Positions 34,033 through 42,053 of a DNA stretch of 64,000 nt are shown here, piece by piece; position 1 is the first letter of the stretch; each line of letters begins with the position of its first letter. The notes beneath the pieces are model-generated. The model saw nothing but the letters and a program-made list of their open reading frames with translations. It searched no databases and was not told where the DNA came from. The DNA lies in assembly GCA_005883625.1 (NCBI GenBank), contig VBDU01000069.1:17003-81002 (forward strand), given 5' to 3'. Made by a program: the position numbers and the translations under genes. The stretch is from Chloroflexota bacterium (lineage in GTDB: Bacteria; Chloroflexota; Limnocylindria; P2-11E).

Positions 34033-34932
34033 TCAGATGGCGAGCTGGAGTTGCTGTACGTCAGCAGGGTCCTGATGGACTCTGCGCGGCGGCCTCTCGC
34101 GGAACGAGTATCGGGACCGAACCACAGCAACGCGTCTGTCGAGCTCGCGCTGGTATTCGCGCGTCGGCTGTTTGCTTCCCCCATAGAGAGCGGTATGCAT
34201 CGGGACGAGGACGGGAAAGTCCGTCGCTAAGAAATCGAAGTAGTAGTCACGGATCTCCGAGTCAATCTTCAGCGGACGGTGGCGGAAAGCCGTCGCTCCG
34301 GCCTCGCTCGCGGCGCGGGCGGCGCGGTCGATGGACTCCACGCTGTCGCTGATGCCCGGAAGGAGCGGCGCGCACAACACGGCCGCGTCGAGACCCGCCT
34401 CCCGGAGCATTTTCAGCGCGCGTAGGCGTTGCCGCGGCGACGGAGCACCGGGTTCAGCTTTGCGCCAGACGTCGTCGTCGACGCAGGGCACACTGAAGTA
34501 CACCGTCAGGTCGGTCCTCGCGTCGAGCGCTTGCAGGACGTCGATATCCCGAACGATCAGCGTGCCCTTCGTGACGATGCTGGTCGGCATGGGATAGCGG
34601 ACGAGCGCCTCGAGACACCCACGCGCCAATCGGTATTTCGCCTCGATCGGCTGGTACGGATCGGTCGCCGTTCCGATCGCGAGCGAGCCCTCGGGATGCC
34701 GCCGGACTTCTGACCAGAAGCGCTCGACAAAGTTCGCTCGTATCTCGATGCTGCGATCGAACCCGGGACCAACATCGCGCCCGCGAAAACGTGCGTTGTA
34801 GGCCCGGCTGTAACAAAATCGGCACGCGTGAACGCATCCGACATAGGGATTGAGGCTCCAGTCGAACGGCATGCCGTGAACCCGATTGAGTGCGCTCTTC
34901 GCTTCGATTTCGCGGTAGCTGATTTCACTCAC
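34033..34932 (-). CDS. Radical SAM protein (SplB-like / Rv2578c-type)
   Basis: 299 residues from a GTG. The iron-sulfur motif CxxxCxxC is in NPYVGCVHACRFCYSRAYNA. GTATDPYQPIEAKYRLARGC and SIVTKGTLIVRDIDVLQ follow the SplB-like pattern of this family. Spore photoproduct lyase repairs DNA, but many relatives in non-sporulating bacteria have unknown substrates. A GAAC-N4-GTTC box about 140 nt upstream supports induction by DNA damage, so a repair role is plausible. Neither neighbour overlaps it. Confidence 0.88.
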   Translation of the reverse strand: MSEISYREIEAKSALNRVHGMPFDWSLNPYVGCVHACRFCYSRAYNARFRGRDVGPGFDRSIEIRANFVERFWSEVRRHPEGSLAIGTATDPYQPIEAKYRLARGCLEALVRYPMPTSIVTKGTLIVRDIDVLQALDARTDLTVYFSVPCVDDDVWRKAEPGAPSPRQRLRALKMLREAGLDAAVLCAPLLPGISDSVESIDRAARAASEAGATAFRHRPLKIDSEIRDYYFDFLATDFPVLVPMHTALYGGSKQPTREYQRELDRRVAVVRSRYSFRERPPRRVHQDPADVQQLQLAI

Positions 34933-35138
34933 GCCGGTGCTCCCTCGCCCCGAAGCCGAGACGCTCCGCGACTTCCTGCCACGTCGCTATTTGGGTTCGC
35001 GTGTCGCTGGCATCAGTTCTCGATCGCGCGCAGATCGCTGCCCGCTTTCCGCCGCCCCTGACATCGCAGCATGATAGAACAGATGTTCTAGAAGGTCGCG
35101 AGCGCAGACCCAACGTCGGTTCTTAGCCCGGACCCGTC
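34933..35138. other. 206-nt leader region with SOS-like box and short frames
   Basis: Only very short frames occur between the box at 35075 and the radical SAM GTG. One encodes MAGSRGASRLRGEGAPA and ends in a TGA that overlaps the gene's start; another ends AERLGFGAREHRRE. They could be leader peptides, but no coding signature supports them. Confidence 0.3.
35075..35090. promoter_or_regulatory. LexA/SOS-box-like palindrome upstream of the radical SAM gene
   Basis: TAGAACAGATGTTCTA matches the box at 33971 at 14 of 16 positions, with the same GAAC-N4-GTTC core. Confidence 0.62.
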
Positions 35139-35729
35139 CTAGTTGGAATAGTTGGCGAGGACCGCTTCGGGCTCCACGTCGGCAGCCTCGACGCGTTTCG
35201 GCTCCGCCTGCTCTCGCAGCTCTTCGGCGCGCAGCCTCTCGGCCGCTTCGTGGATCTCACGCTGCAGCGCCACGACCACACCCGTGCTTAGTCCGGCGAT
35301 GGCGAGCAACGAGAGCCACCAGGGAGCGCGCGTCCCCAAGACGCGGTCGAGGGAGATCGCGCCGGGCCCGGCGAGGACCAGCGCACCGGCGATCGCGAGG
35401 TTCGTGGCGGGAAGCTCGGCACCGCCCTCGGTGACCCAGATCGGCTTGCCCCAGTGCACCTTGCGCCAGGCGACGATCATCGGCGCCATCGTCGTGAGCG
35501 GGCCGAGCGGCGAGAGAAGACCGAGCGCCGTGAGCGCGCCGCCGGTCATCTCCGCGGAGCCTCCGATCCGCGCCCACAGGGGACCCGGGCGCAGACCGAC
35601 CTTCTCGAAGCGCTGTCCGGTCCCGTACGGACCGTGGCCGCCGAACATGCCGTAGACCTTTTGCGAACCGTGGCCGACGAGCAGGCCACCCATGACAAGC
35701 CGAAGCAACAAGAGACCGAGCGACGTCAT
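35139..35729 (-). CDS. DoxX-family membrane protein
   Basis: 196 residues beginning MTSLGLLLLRLVMGGLLVGH, then GSQKVYGMFGGHGPYGTG, the usual DoxX start (LLRLxxGxxFxxHGxxK). Four helices, ending in a charged cytoplasmic tail (LREQAEPKRVEAADVEPEAV). DoxX proteins are small quinone-linked or oxidoreductase-associated membrane proteins with unclear biochemical roles. ATG at 35729 chosen; the 419-aa track ORF extends into non-coding sequence. Confidence 0.88.
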   Translation of the reverse strand: MTSLGLLLLRLVMGGLLVGHGSQKVYGMFGGHGPYGTGQRFEKVGLRPGPLWARIGGSAEMTGGALTALGLLSPLGPLTTMAPMIVAWRKVHWGKPIWVTEGGAELPATNLAIAGALVLAGPGAISLDRVLGTRAPWWLSLLAIAGLSTGVVVALQREIHEAAERLRAEELREQAEPKRVEAADVEPEAVLANYSN

Positions 35730-35999
35730 CTGTCGCACCTCCAGGCCATGGCGGTCGAGCGAGCAGAAATGACGCCAGCGCGGTGCCGATCGAAGTCGTG
35801 ATCGGCCAGAAGCTCGTCCAGTGCGCGGTGCAGCTGCCTGCGCGCTGCCGCGCTCGCCGTTACGCGGGCGACACGTTCGGCGAGCGTTTCCAGAAAGCAA
35901 CGGTGATCGGTCCGGACCTCCGCGCCCGGCCGCACGGCGGGGCATCGAGCGTGCGACTGCGTGCCAGAAGATGGCAGCGCGTGTGCATGGACGTCGCCC
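35730..35999. other. 270-nt gap with no convincing gene
   Basis: A 91-codon minus frame (with CFLETLAERVARV and HRALDELLADHDFDRH) and a 92-codon plus frame overlap here. The minus frame has a plausible helical stretch, but I see neither a Shine-Dalgarno nor a recognised motif. It also probably holds the promoters of DoxX and the zinc-ribbon gene. Confidence 0.3.
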
Positions 36000-36287
36000 A
36001 TGAGCTGGATCGATCAGCTGATGCGGCATCTCGAGCAGGTCACCTGCACCGGCTGCGGTGAGTACTTCCGCAGCGGTGACCTCGCGGCCGTCGTCAGCGA
36101 GCCCATGCGTCTCATCGTCCGGCTGCGCTGTCGCTCTTGCGGTCAGGACGGGATCGCGATCCTCGACTTCGGCGCGGGCGGTATCGCTCCGGCGCCGATC
36201 ACCGCCGACGACGTCCTCGACGCGCACGACCTCCTCGCGCACGCCGACCACCCGCCGGTCGAGCTCTTCCCCGCCCTCAGCGTCTAG
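36000..36287 (+). CDS. Small zinc-ribbon protein of unknown function
   Basis: 95 residues from ATG 36000. Two CxxC pairs (VTCTGCGEYF and LRCRSCGQDG), 29 residues apart, form a probable zinc ribbon, followed by ITADDVLDAHDLLAHADHPP. The tail DDVLDAH..L...D may be a docking helix. No family name known. It converges with topoisomerase IB (7-nt gap). Confidence 0.6.
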   Translation: MSWIDQLMRHLEQVTCTGCGEYFRSGDLAAVVSEPMRLIVRLRCRSCGQDGIAILDFGAGGIAPAPITADDVLDAHDLLAHADHPPVELFPALSV

Positions 36288-36294
36288 CGCGCGC

Positions 36295-37377
36295 TCACGC
36301 GGCGCGCTTGGCCTTTCGCGAGGCCCGTCGTTCGCTTCGCTCCAGCAACGCAAGGACCGCACGCTCGTCGCGAGAGAGGCCACCGTGCGGGACGTCACCG
36401 GTACGCTTCGAGCCGAGCGCCCGCGGGAGCGTGCCCGTCAGGTACGCCTCGACCACCGCCGGATGTACGTAGCAGCGGCGGCAGATCGCGCGAGTGTTCC
36501 CGAGGCGCGCCGCCACCTCGTCGATCGCCGCGACAAGCTCGCCCTGCGCGCGCCGCTCGTTCTTGTGCGCCGGTCGCGACGCGAGGGCGCGCGCCGCATG
36601 AACGGTTCCGGCCCAGGTGCGGAGCTCCTTCGCGGTGAGATCCTCGCCCGAGATCTCTCGCAGGTACGCGTTCACGTCGTCGGAGCCGAGCGGATGCGTC
36701 GCCCCTTCGTCGTCGAGGTACTGGAAGAGCTCCTGACCGGGAAGCTCCTCGAGCTTCGCGACGATCCGCGCGAGCCGGCCGTCGCGCAGCCGGACCTCGT
36801 GCTCCTTCCCGCTCTTGCCGCGGAAACGAAAGACGATCCGCGTCCCGCTGACGTCGACGTGGCGATTCCGCAGCGTCGTCAGGCCGAACGATCGGTTCGC
36901 GCGCGCGTATTCCTCGTTGCCGACGCGGATCGCGGTCTCCTCCAGGAGGCGTACGACCGCCGCGAGCACCTTTTCGCGCGGTACGCCCTGGCGAGCAAGG
37001 TCGCGCTGTACGCGCCCGCGTATCCGAGTGAGCAGCTTCGCCAGAGGGACGAGGCGGCCGTACTTCGTCTCGTCCCGCACGGCGCGCCAGCGCTCGTGAT
37101 AGCGGTACTGCTTGCGGCCCCTTGCGTCCCGCCCGGTCGCCTGCAGATGACCGAGCGGGTCCGGCGAGATCCAGACGTCCGTCCACGCGGGCGGTATCGC
37201 CAGTCGCTCTATGCGGCGCCTCTCCGCGCGGTCACGGATCGCGCGTCCGCCCCGATCGACGAAGGTGAAGTCGCGACCCTGTCGCTTCCGACGGATCCCC
37301 GGCCGGTCATCGCTCGTGTAGCGCAGTCCCGCGAGCTCAGCGGCCTCGAGCGGATCGGACGCGAGCGCGGTCGCCAT
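36295..37377 (-). CDS. DNA topoisomerase IB (poxvirus/eukaryotic type)
   Basis: 360 residues. RRIERLAIPPAWTDVWISPD is the typical N-terminal domain segment. The catalytic domain has ETAIRVGNEEYARANRSFGL, RFRGKSGKEHEVRL, HPLGSDDVNAYLREISGEDL and FTAKELRTWAGT-like LTAKELRTWAGTVHAARAL. The Tyr nucleophile is probably in CRRCYVHPAVVEAYL. It relaxes supercoils through a 3'-phosphotyrosyl bond. ATG at 37377 chosen; a TTG four codons upstream is possible. It is often part of bacterial repair islands, as here. Confidence 0.93.
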   Translation of the reverse strand: MATALASDPLEAAELAGLRYTSDDRPGIRRKRQGRDFTFVDRGGRAIRDRAERRRIERLAIPPAWTDVWISPDPLGHLQATGRDARGRKQYRYHERWRAVRDETKYGRLVPLAKLLTRIRGRVQRDLARQGVPREKVLAAVVRLLEETAIRVGNEEYARANRSFGLTTLRNRHVDVSGTRIVFRFRGKSGKEHEVRLRDGRLARIVAKLEELPGQELFQYLDDEGATHPLGSDDVNAYLREISGEDLTAKELRTWAGTVHAARALASRPAHKNERRAQGELVAAIDEVAARLGNTRAICRRCYVHPAVVEAYLTGTLPRALGSKRTGDVPHGGLSRDERAVLALLERSERRASRKAKRAA

Positions 37378-37504
37378 GCCGGCGGTCAACGCAAGCGCGG
37401 GACCAATGCTCGCTCGCTCGCTCTACCGATCGGCGCGCACACACCCGAGCGCTCACATCCCGATTCTCAAAGCCGAGGGCCCGCGCGATGCCGCGAGCTC
37501 GAAG

Positions 37505-37849
37505 TCAGCGCAAAGCTCTCCGACGACCTGGACTTACCTGACCCTCTGGAGGCACCGAGCGAGCTGATCTCGCGGGACTGACCGTGTCGGCGGACGCGGC
37601 GGCTGCGGCGGTCACGCGTCCGCTGGGCCGCAGCAGTCCACGGCCGGCTTCCAGACGGATCCGCTGGCGGAGCTCATCGATCGACGCGGACGCGATCGCC
37701 TGCCACACATGACCAGAGGCGCGTACGTCGCGCGGGCAGTACGCCCACTTGCCGTCATAGACCGTGAGCTGGTCCGCGTTGCCATCCCCCGAGGCATGAT
37801 CGGTCGCCCGGCATTCAAAGGCGATCAACCCGCTCGAGAACGCACCCAC
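37505..37849 (-). CDS. Small hypothetical protein, WxYCP-GHxW family
   Basis: 114 residues from a GTG. The core ADQLTVYDGKWAYCPRDVRA then SGHVWQAIASASIDELRQRI has the same W-x-Y-C-P...G-H-x-W pattern as the 17635 protein. The residues after about 75 are Ala/Ser/Arg-rich and look unstructured, so the real C-terminus may be shorter in function. No function known. Divergent from the PHP gene. Confidence 0.5.
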   Translation of the reverse strand: MGAFSSGLIAFECRATDHASGDGNADQLTVYDGKWAYCPRDVRASGHVWQAIASASIDELRQRIRLEAGRGLLRPSGRVTAAAAASADTVSPARSARSVPPEGQVSPGRRRALR

Positions 37850-37974
37850 CCACGTCAGGTATAGCGGATGACGTCAAGCCTGTGCGTGCCCTTGCCGGGC
37901 GAGGCTGGCAGCGAACGGATGACAGGCTGTAATCCCGAGAGTCGTGGACGGTCGCATGCATCTCACCCACGCCG

Positions 37975-39228
37975 ATGGCGGCGGACGCGATCACGAACGC
38001 GGACATCGCCGAGCTCCTCGCGCGCGAGTCAGAGCGCACCGAGGGGCGTGCCGCCAAGGCGCTACGGCGCGCGTCGCGGGCTGCCCTCATGTGGCCGGAG
38101 GAGGCCGGCCGCCTGCGCGACGCCGACCGACCCTTCACCGAGCTCCGCGCGGTGGGCCCCTTCACCGCGCGCTTCCTCTCGACCTGGCTGCGCGAGGGGA
38201 CCAGCGTGCGCGAGCGTCCGCCGCTGCGGGACGGGTTCCTCAGCTACGCGCAGGCACGCGAGGTCGTTGCGAGCCACGCCGATTGGCGGACCGGACTCGA
38301 GGGCGACCTGCAGATGCACACCGACGAGACCGACGGCGCCGCGAGTGTGGAGGACATGGTCGCGGCGGCCCGCGCGCTCGGCCATCACTACGTCGCGATC
38401 ACGGACCACAGCAAGACGCTGCGCATCACGAACGGAATGGACGAGACCCGACTGGCGGCCCAGGGCGAGCGGATCGACGCCCTCAACGCCACGGGCATGC
38501 CGACCTGGGCCCTCCGAGCGATCGAGATGGACCTCACGCCGGAAGGCGCCGGCGACATGGATCCGTCCGCGCTCGCGCGGCTCGACCTCGTGCTCGGCGC
38601 GTTCCATTCCAAGCTCCGTCTCCGGGAGGATCAGACGGAGCGCTATCTCACGGCGCTCGCCAACCCCGACGTTCACGTGCTCGCGCATCCGCGCGGCCGC
38701 ATCTACAACTTCCGGGCGGGCCTCAGCGCGGACTGGGAGCGCGTCGCCCGCCGCGCCGCGGAGACCGGGACGGCGCTCGAGATCGATGCTTACCCGGACC
38801 GTCAGGATCTCGACGTCGACCGGCTCCGGGTCGTCGCCGAGTCGGGTGGCTGGGTCTCCATCGGCACGGACGCCCATACGCCGAGCGAGCTCGTTTTCTT
38901 CGAGATCGGGATCGCGGCCGCCATCCTCGCGGGGCTGCCGCGCGAGCGCATCCTGAATTACCTTCCGCTCAGGCAGCTGCGCGAGTGGGCTGGTCGTATT
39001 CGTGCACGGAGGCACGGCGATCCAGCGAAAAGGAGCGTGGCCATGGCGGGCAAGCGCGAGACGATCGACACGACCCCGGGCAAGCAGGGCGGGTCCCGTT
39101 ACGTCCGGCGCGACAGCGGCGGCCGGTTCAGCACGGACCAGGTGCGGGCGGGACGGTCCGTCGCCCAGGACCGCCGCGTCAAGGCGAAGAACAAGGCGCC
39201 GAAGGGGATGAAGGACCGCGGCGACTAA
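37975..39228 (+). CDS. HhH-PHP domain phosphoesterase (PolX-like C-terminal part), fused to a small basic protein
   Basis: 417 residues. Residues 1-110 form helix-hairpin-helix segments (RPFTELRAVGPFTARFLSTW). The PHP domain follows with metal ligands in LQMHTDETDGAAS, VAITDHSKTLRI, VLGAFHSKLR, VLAHPRGR and SIGTDAHTPSEL. Compared with PolX, the polymerase core is absent, so it is a PHP nuclease/phosphoesterase alone. The normal end is near WAGRIRARRHGD. There is no stop there, and the frame continues into a second 61-residue protein with its own start at 39043. It heads the LigD gene set. Confidence 0.82.
   Translation: MAADAITNADIAELLARESERTEGRAAKALRRASRAALMWPEEAGRLRDADRPFTELRAVGPFTARFLSTWLREGTSVRERPPLRDGFLSYAQAREVVASHADWRTGLEGDLQMHTDETDGAASVEDMVAAARALGHHYVAITDHSKTLRITNGMDETRLAAQGERIDALNATGMPTWALRAIEMDLTPEGAGDMDPSALARLDLVLGAFHSKLRLREDQTERYLTALANPDVHVLAHPRGRIYNFRAGLSADWERVARRAAETGTALEIDAYPDRQDLDVDRLRVVAESGGWVSIGTDAHTPSELVFFEIGIAAAILAGLPRERILNYLPLRQLREWAGRIRARRHGDPAKRSVAMAGKRETIDTTPGKQGGSRYVRRDSGGRFSTDQVRAGRSVAQDRRVKAKNKAPKGMKDRGD
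39043..39228 (+). CDS. Small basic protein, possibly translated both alone and as the tail of the PHP protein
   Basis: 61 residues: MAGKRETIDTTPGKQGGSRY followed by VRRDSGGRFSTDQVRAGRSV and ending KAPKGMKDRGD. This resembles short stand-alone proteins I have seen in high-GC genomes. AAAAGGAG lies 8-10 nt before its ATG, so internal initiation is likely. It is in frame with the upstream PHP gene. Positive charge suggests nucleic-acid binding; function unknown. Confidence 0.55.
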   Translation: MAGKRETIDTTPGKQGGSRYVRRDSGGRFSTDQVRAGRSVAQDRRVKAKNKAPKGMKDRGD

Positions 39229-39847
39229 GTCGCGCGATCTCAAGGAGTACGAGCGCAAGCGCGACTTCGCGGCGACGCCGGAGCCGCGGGCCAAAGGCGG
39301 GAAACGCCGGGGGTCCGAGGGGGCAACGCCCCCTCGACTCTTCGTCGTCCAGAAGCACCGCGCTAGCCAGCTGCACTACGACTTCCGCCTGGAAGCCGGC
39401 GGCGTCCTCGTCTCCTGGGCGGTCCCGAAGGGCCCGTCGCTCGACCCCCGAGACAAGCGGCTCGCGATGGCGGTCGAGGACCACCCGCTCGACTACGCGC
39501 GCTTCGAGGGCGTGATCCCGGAGGGCGAGTACGGTGGCGGCACCGTCATGGTCTGGGACATCGGCACGTACACGCTGGAGGACGACGAGAGCTTCGAGGC
39601 CGCGCTCCGCCGCGGTCGGATCGTGTTCACGCTCGAGGGCAAGAAGCTGAAGGGCGCGTGGACGCTCATCCGCACGAGTGGGCGCAAGTGGCTGCTCACG
39701 AAGCGCCGCGACCGCTCTGCCTCGACCACGCGGATCGCGGAGGCCAAGCCGCGCTCGGTGCTGACCCGCCGCCTGCTCGCGGGGATCGCGCGCGACGAGG
39801 GCGGCGACGTCGCGAAGGCCGCGACCGGCGATCCCGGCGGCGGGTGA
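39212..39847 (+). CDS. LigD 3'-phosphoesterase domain protein; no standard start codon visible
   Basis: The open frame 39212-39847 reads SRDLKEYERKRDFAATPEP, then RLFVVQKHRASQLHYDFRLE, VPKGPSLDPRDKRLAM and VEDHPLDYARFEGVIPEGEY. This is a complete phosphoesterase domain of LigD, which trims 3' ends during end joining. From the TGA at 39209 to the Met at 39467 there is no in-frame ATG, GTG or TTG. The track therefore starts at 39467, which would delete the catalytic His segment. A type B G-rich repeat is inserted near residue 35. Either a non-standard start is used or the gene is decaying. Stop overlaps the ligase GTG (GTGA). Confidence 0.75.
   Translation, partial: RTAATKSRDLKEYERKRDFAATPEPRAKGGKRRGSEGATPPRLFVVQKHRASQLHYDFRLEAGGVLVSWAVPKGPSLDPRDKRLAMAVEDHPLDYARFEGVIPEGEYGGGTVMVWDIGTYTLEDDESFEAALRRGRIVFTLEGKKLKGAWTLIRTSGRKWLLTKRRDRSASTTRIAEAKPRSVLTRRLLAGIARDEGGDVAKAATGDPGGG
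39308..39339. repeat. G-rich palindromic repeat, type B, inside the LigD phosphoesterase frame
   Basis: CGGGGGTCC then GAGGGGGC-AAC-GCCCCCTC then GACT. The perfect hairpin GAGGGGGC/GCCCCCTC encodes RGSEGATPPR between the N-terminal helix and the catalytic strand of the domain. Confidence 0.7.
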
Positions 39848-40773
39848 ACGTCCCGCCGAGACCGATGCTCGCGACGCTGTCGCCCGAGGTGGTCACCGGT
39901 CCGGAGTGGGTCTTCGAGGAGAAGTACGACGGCATCCGCGCGATCGCGACCCGCCAGGCAGGCGCCATCCGGCTCTGGTCGCGCATGCTCCAGGACCTCA
40001 CGGCCGGGTTTCCCGAGATCGTGGCCGCGGTCCGTGCGCTCCCGGACGGCGACCTCGCCGTCGACGGCGAGCTGGTCTCGCTGGACGAGCACGGCGTCTC
40101 GCGATTCCAGCTGCTCCAGCGCCGCGGGGCCAAGGGCGCGACGGCGCCGCGGTACGCCGTCTTCGACATCCTCGAGCTGGACGGGCGCTCGCTGCGCTCC
40201 AGGCCACTCGCGGAGCGCCGGACCGCGCTCGAGAAGCTCCTCGCGCGCACGACCGGGCCGATCTTCCTCTCGCGACGGCTGCCGCGCGACGGCGAAAAGG
40301 CGGACGCGATCGCGCGCGAGAAGGGCTGGGAGGGGATCATCGCGAAGGACGAGCGATCGATCTACGAGGCGAACACGCGCTCGCGCTCGTGGCGAAAGGT
40401 CAAGGTTCGCAAGGAGTCCGAGTTCGTGATCGGCGGCTACACAGCGCCGGCCGGGAGCCGCGAGCAGTTCGGCGCGCTCCTCGTCGGCCTCTATCAGGGT
40501 CGCGACCTCCGGTTCGTCGGCAAGGTCGGCACCGGCTACACCCGCGAGACGCTGGCGTCGCTTGGCGCGCGGCTCGCGCGCTTGCGCACGCCGCGCTGTC
40601 CATTCACGCCGCCGCCCCGGATCGGCGGTGCCACCTGGGTGCGGCCGAAGCTCGTCGCCCAGATCGCGTACGCGGAGTGGACCGCGGGCGACAAGCTCCG
40701 CCAGCCGGCGTTCCTCGGCCTGCGCACCGACAAGGATCCGACCGAATGCACCTGGAGCTCGCGTGAGATTTGA
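39844..40773 (+). CDS. ATP-dependent DNA ligase (LigD ligase domain)
   Basis: 309 residues from a GTG. The adenylation motif I is WVFEEKYDGIRAIATR (Lys nucleophile). Others: AVDGELVSLDEHG, YAVFDILELDGRSL, GWEGIIAKDERSIYE and SWRKVKVRKESEFVIGGYT (motifs III-V). The C-terminal OB fold has VGKVGTGYTRETL. It seals nicks in DNA end joining. In Pseudomonas or Mycobacterium this is one domain of a single LigD chain; here it is a separate protein coupled to the phosphoesterase gene by a GTGA overlap. Confidence 0.93.
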   Translation: MNVPPRPMLATLSPEVVTGPEWVFEEKYDGIRAIATRQAGAIRLWSRMLQDLTAGFPEIVAAVRALPDGDLAVDGELVSLDEHGVSRFQLLQRRGAKGATAPRYAVFDILELDGRSLRSRPLAERRTALEKLLARTTGPIFLSRRLPRDGEKADAIAREKGWEGIIAKDERSIYEANTRSRSWRKVKVRKESEFVIGGYTAPAGSREQFGALLVGLYQGRDLRFVGKVGTGYTRETLASLGARLARLRTPRCPFTPPPRIGGATWVRPKLVAQIAYAEWTAGDKLRQPAFLGLRTDKDPTECTWSSREI

Positions 40774-40797
40774 CGAGAGTCGCGGGTCCTGTCCCGG

Positions 40798-41703
40798 TTG
40801 AAAGACCCACTGCGCCGTGCCAGCCGCGATCCCCGTGTCGCCGGCGTGCTCGTCAGCAATCCGACGAAGGTGTGGTGGCCCGACGACGGGATCACGAAGC
40901 TCGACATGGCGCGGTTCTACGACGGCCTCTGGACGAAGCTGCGTCCATGGCTTCGCGATCGCCCGCTGACCGCGGAGCGCTGCCCCGACGGCATGCTCGG
41001 GAGCTGCTTCTACCAGAAGGACTTCGCGCTCGACGGCCCGCCGGCCGGGACGCCGCGCTTGCGCCTCCGTGCGGCGAGCACCGGCAAAGACGTGCACTAC
41101 CTCGTGGGCGGGTCGCGCGCGACGCTCGCCGCGATGGTGAACCTCGGGTGCATCGCCATACACGTCATGAGCACCCGTGCCTCGAACATGCGCGACGCGG
41201 ACTGGCTCGCCTTTGACCTCGATCCGTCGAGCGGCGAGTTCGCCGACGCGGCGCGAGCCGGTCTCGCCCTGCGCCCGCTCCTCGACGACGCCCGCCTCAC
41301 GTCCTTCCCGAAGACGTCGGGGAGCCGCGGCCTCCATGTCTTCGTGCCGCTCCGGGCCGGGCAGTCGCTCGACGAGGCACGCCGCGTCGCGGTCGCGATC
41401 GGCGAGGAGCTGGCCCGCCGCGAGCCGAAGCTCGTCACGGTCGCGCACCGCAAGTCCGCCCGCGGCGGACGCGTGTTCGCCGACGCGTTTCGCAACGGCT
41501 ACGGGCAGACGATCGTGCCGCCGTACTCGGTCCGCCGGCGGCCGCATGCGGTGGTCTCGACGCCGCTCGCCTGGGACGAGGTCTCCCCGCGACTCGATCC
41601 GTCGCGCTTCACGATCCGCACGCTCGACCGCCGGCTCGCGAAGGCCGACCCGTGGGCCGCGTTCTGGCGCACACGCCAATCGCTCCGGAACGTCGCGATG
41701 TGA
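40798..41703 (+). CDS. LigD polymerase/primase domain protein (archaeo-eukaryotic primase fold)
   Basis: 301 residues from a TTG. VSNPTKVWWPDDGITKLDMA is the usual polymerase-domain start. The metal-binding Asp pair is in WLAFDLDPSSGEF, and KTSGSRGLHVFVPLRAGQS carries the conserved His. DAFRNGYGQTIVPPYSVRRR matches the C-terminal motif. It adds nucleotides at broken DNA ends. It lies 24 nt after the ligase gene on the same transcript. The Ku partner gene is not in this window. Confidence 0.92.
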   Translation: MKDPLRRASRDPRVAGVLVSNPTKVWWPDDGITKLDMARFYDGLWTKLRPWLRDRPLTAERCPDGMLGSCFYQKDFALDGPPAGTPRLRLRAASTGKDVHYLVGGSRATLAAMVNLGCIAIHVMSTRASNMRDADWLAFDLDPSSGEFADAARAGLALRPLLDDARLTSFPKTSGSRGLHVFVPLRAGQSLDEARRVAVAIGEELARREPKLVTVAHRKSARGGRVFADAFRNGYGQTIVPPYSVRRRPHAVVSTPLAWDEVSPRLDPSRFTIRTLDRRLAKADPWAAFWRTRQSLRNVAM

Positions 41704-41758
41704 GAGCCGCGTCGGCGGCGACCCCGTCGAGCGGCCCGCCGTCACGGGTCGCGACATC

Positions 41759-41920
41759 ATGATGAGGGGCGAACCGACCCGGTGGTATCGCTTCGATGGA
41801 GCGAACGGCTATCCGGAGTGGCCGCCGGATGACAGCGTCGATCTCGAGATCACGGCGCTGGCCGACGGCTCGGCGTTCCGGATCCGCGTGCCCGGCGTCC
41901 CGATCGTCAGGATGGGCTAG
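41759..41920 (+). CDS. Possible small protein
   Basis: 53 residues: MMRGEPTRWYRFDGANGYPE then WPPDDSVDLEITALADGSAF and a short tail ending VRMG. Composition is protein-like (mixed acidic, aromatic) and not that of a shadow frame. It starts 55 nt after the polymerase gene. No motif recognised, so only moderate support. Confidence 0.35.
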   Translation: MMRGEPTRWYRFDGANGYPEWPPDDSVDLEITALADGSAFRIRVPGVPIVRMG

Positions 41921-42053
41921 CCAGGACCGGCGCGGTCACCGCCACCGCCTGGCGACCCGACACGTCGGACGCACGACCCACCGAACGTCGCCGCGGGCAC
42001 GTCGAGGGCGGAACACCCACGGCACGCTCGCGTCCGTGGGGCACCTGAATCGG

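Noticed and set aside
35726-36001. 91-codon minus ORF as a real gene
   Set aside because: It has a plausible helical stretch but no Shine-Dalgarno and no recognised motif, and a competing plus frame. Left as unresolved gap.
39493-41760. 755-codon minus-strand frame over the LigD genes
   Set aside because: Low-complexity Arg/Ala/Asp composition with no domain. The plus-strand genes carry clear LigD motifs and couplings.
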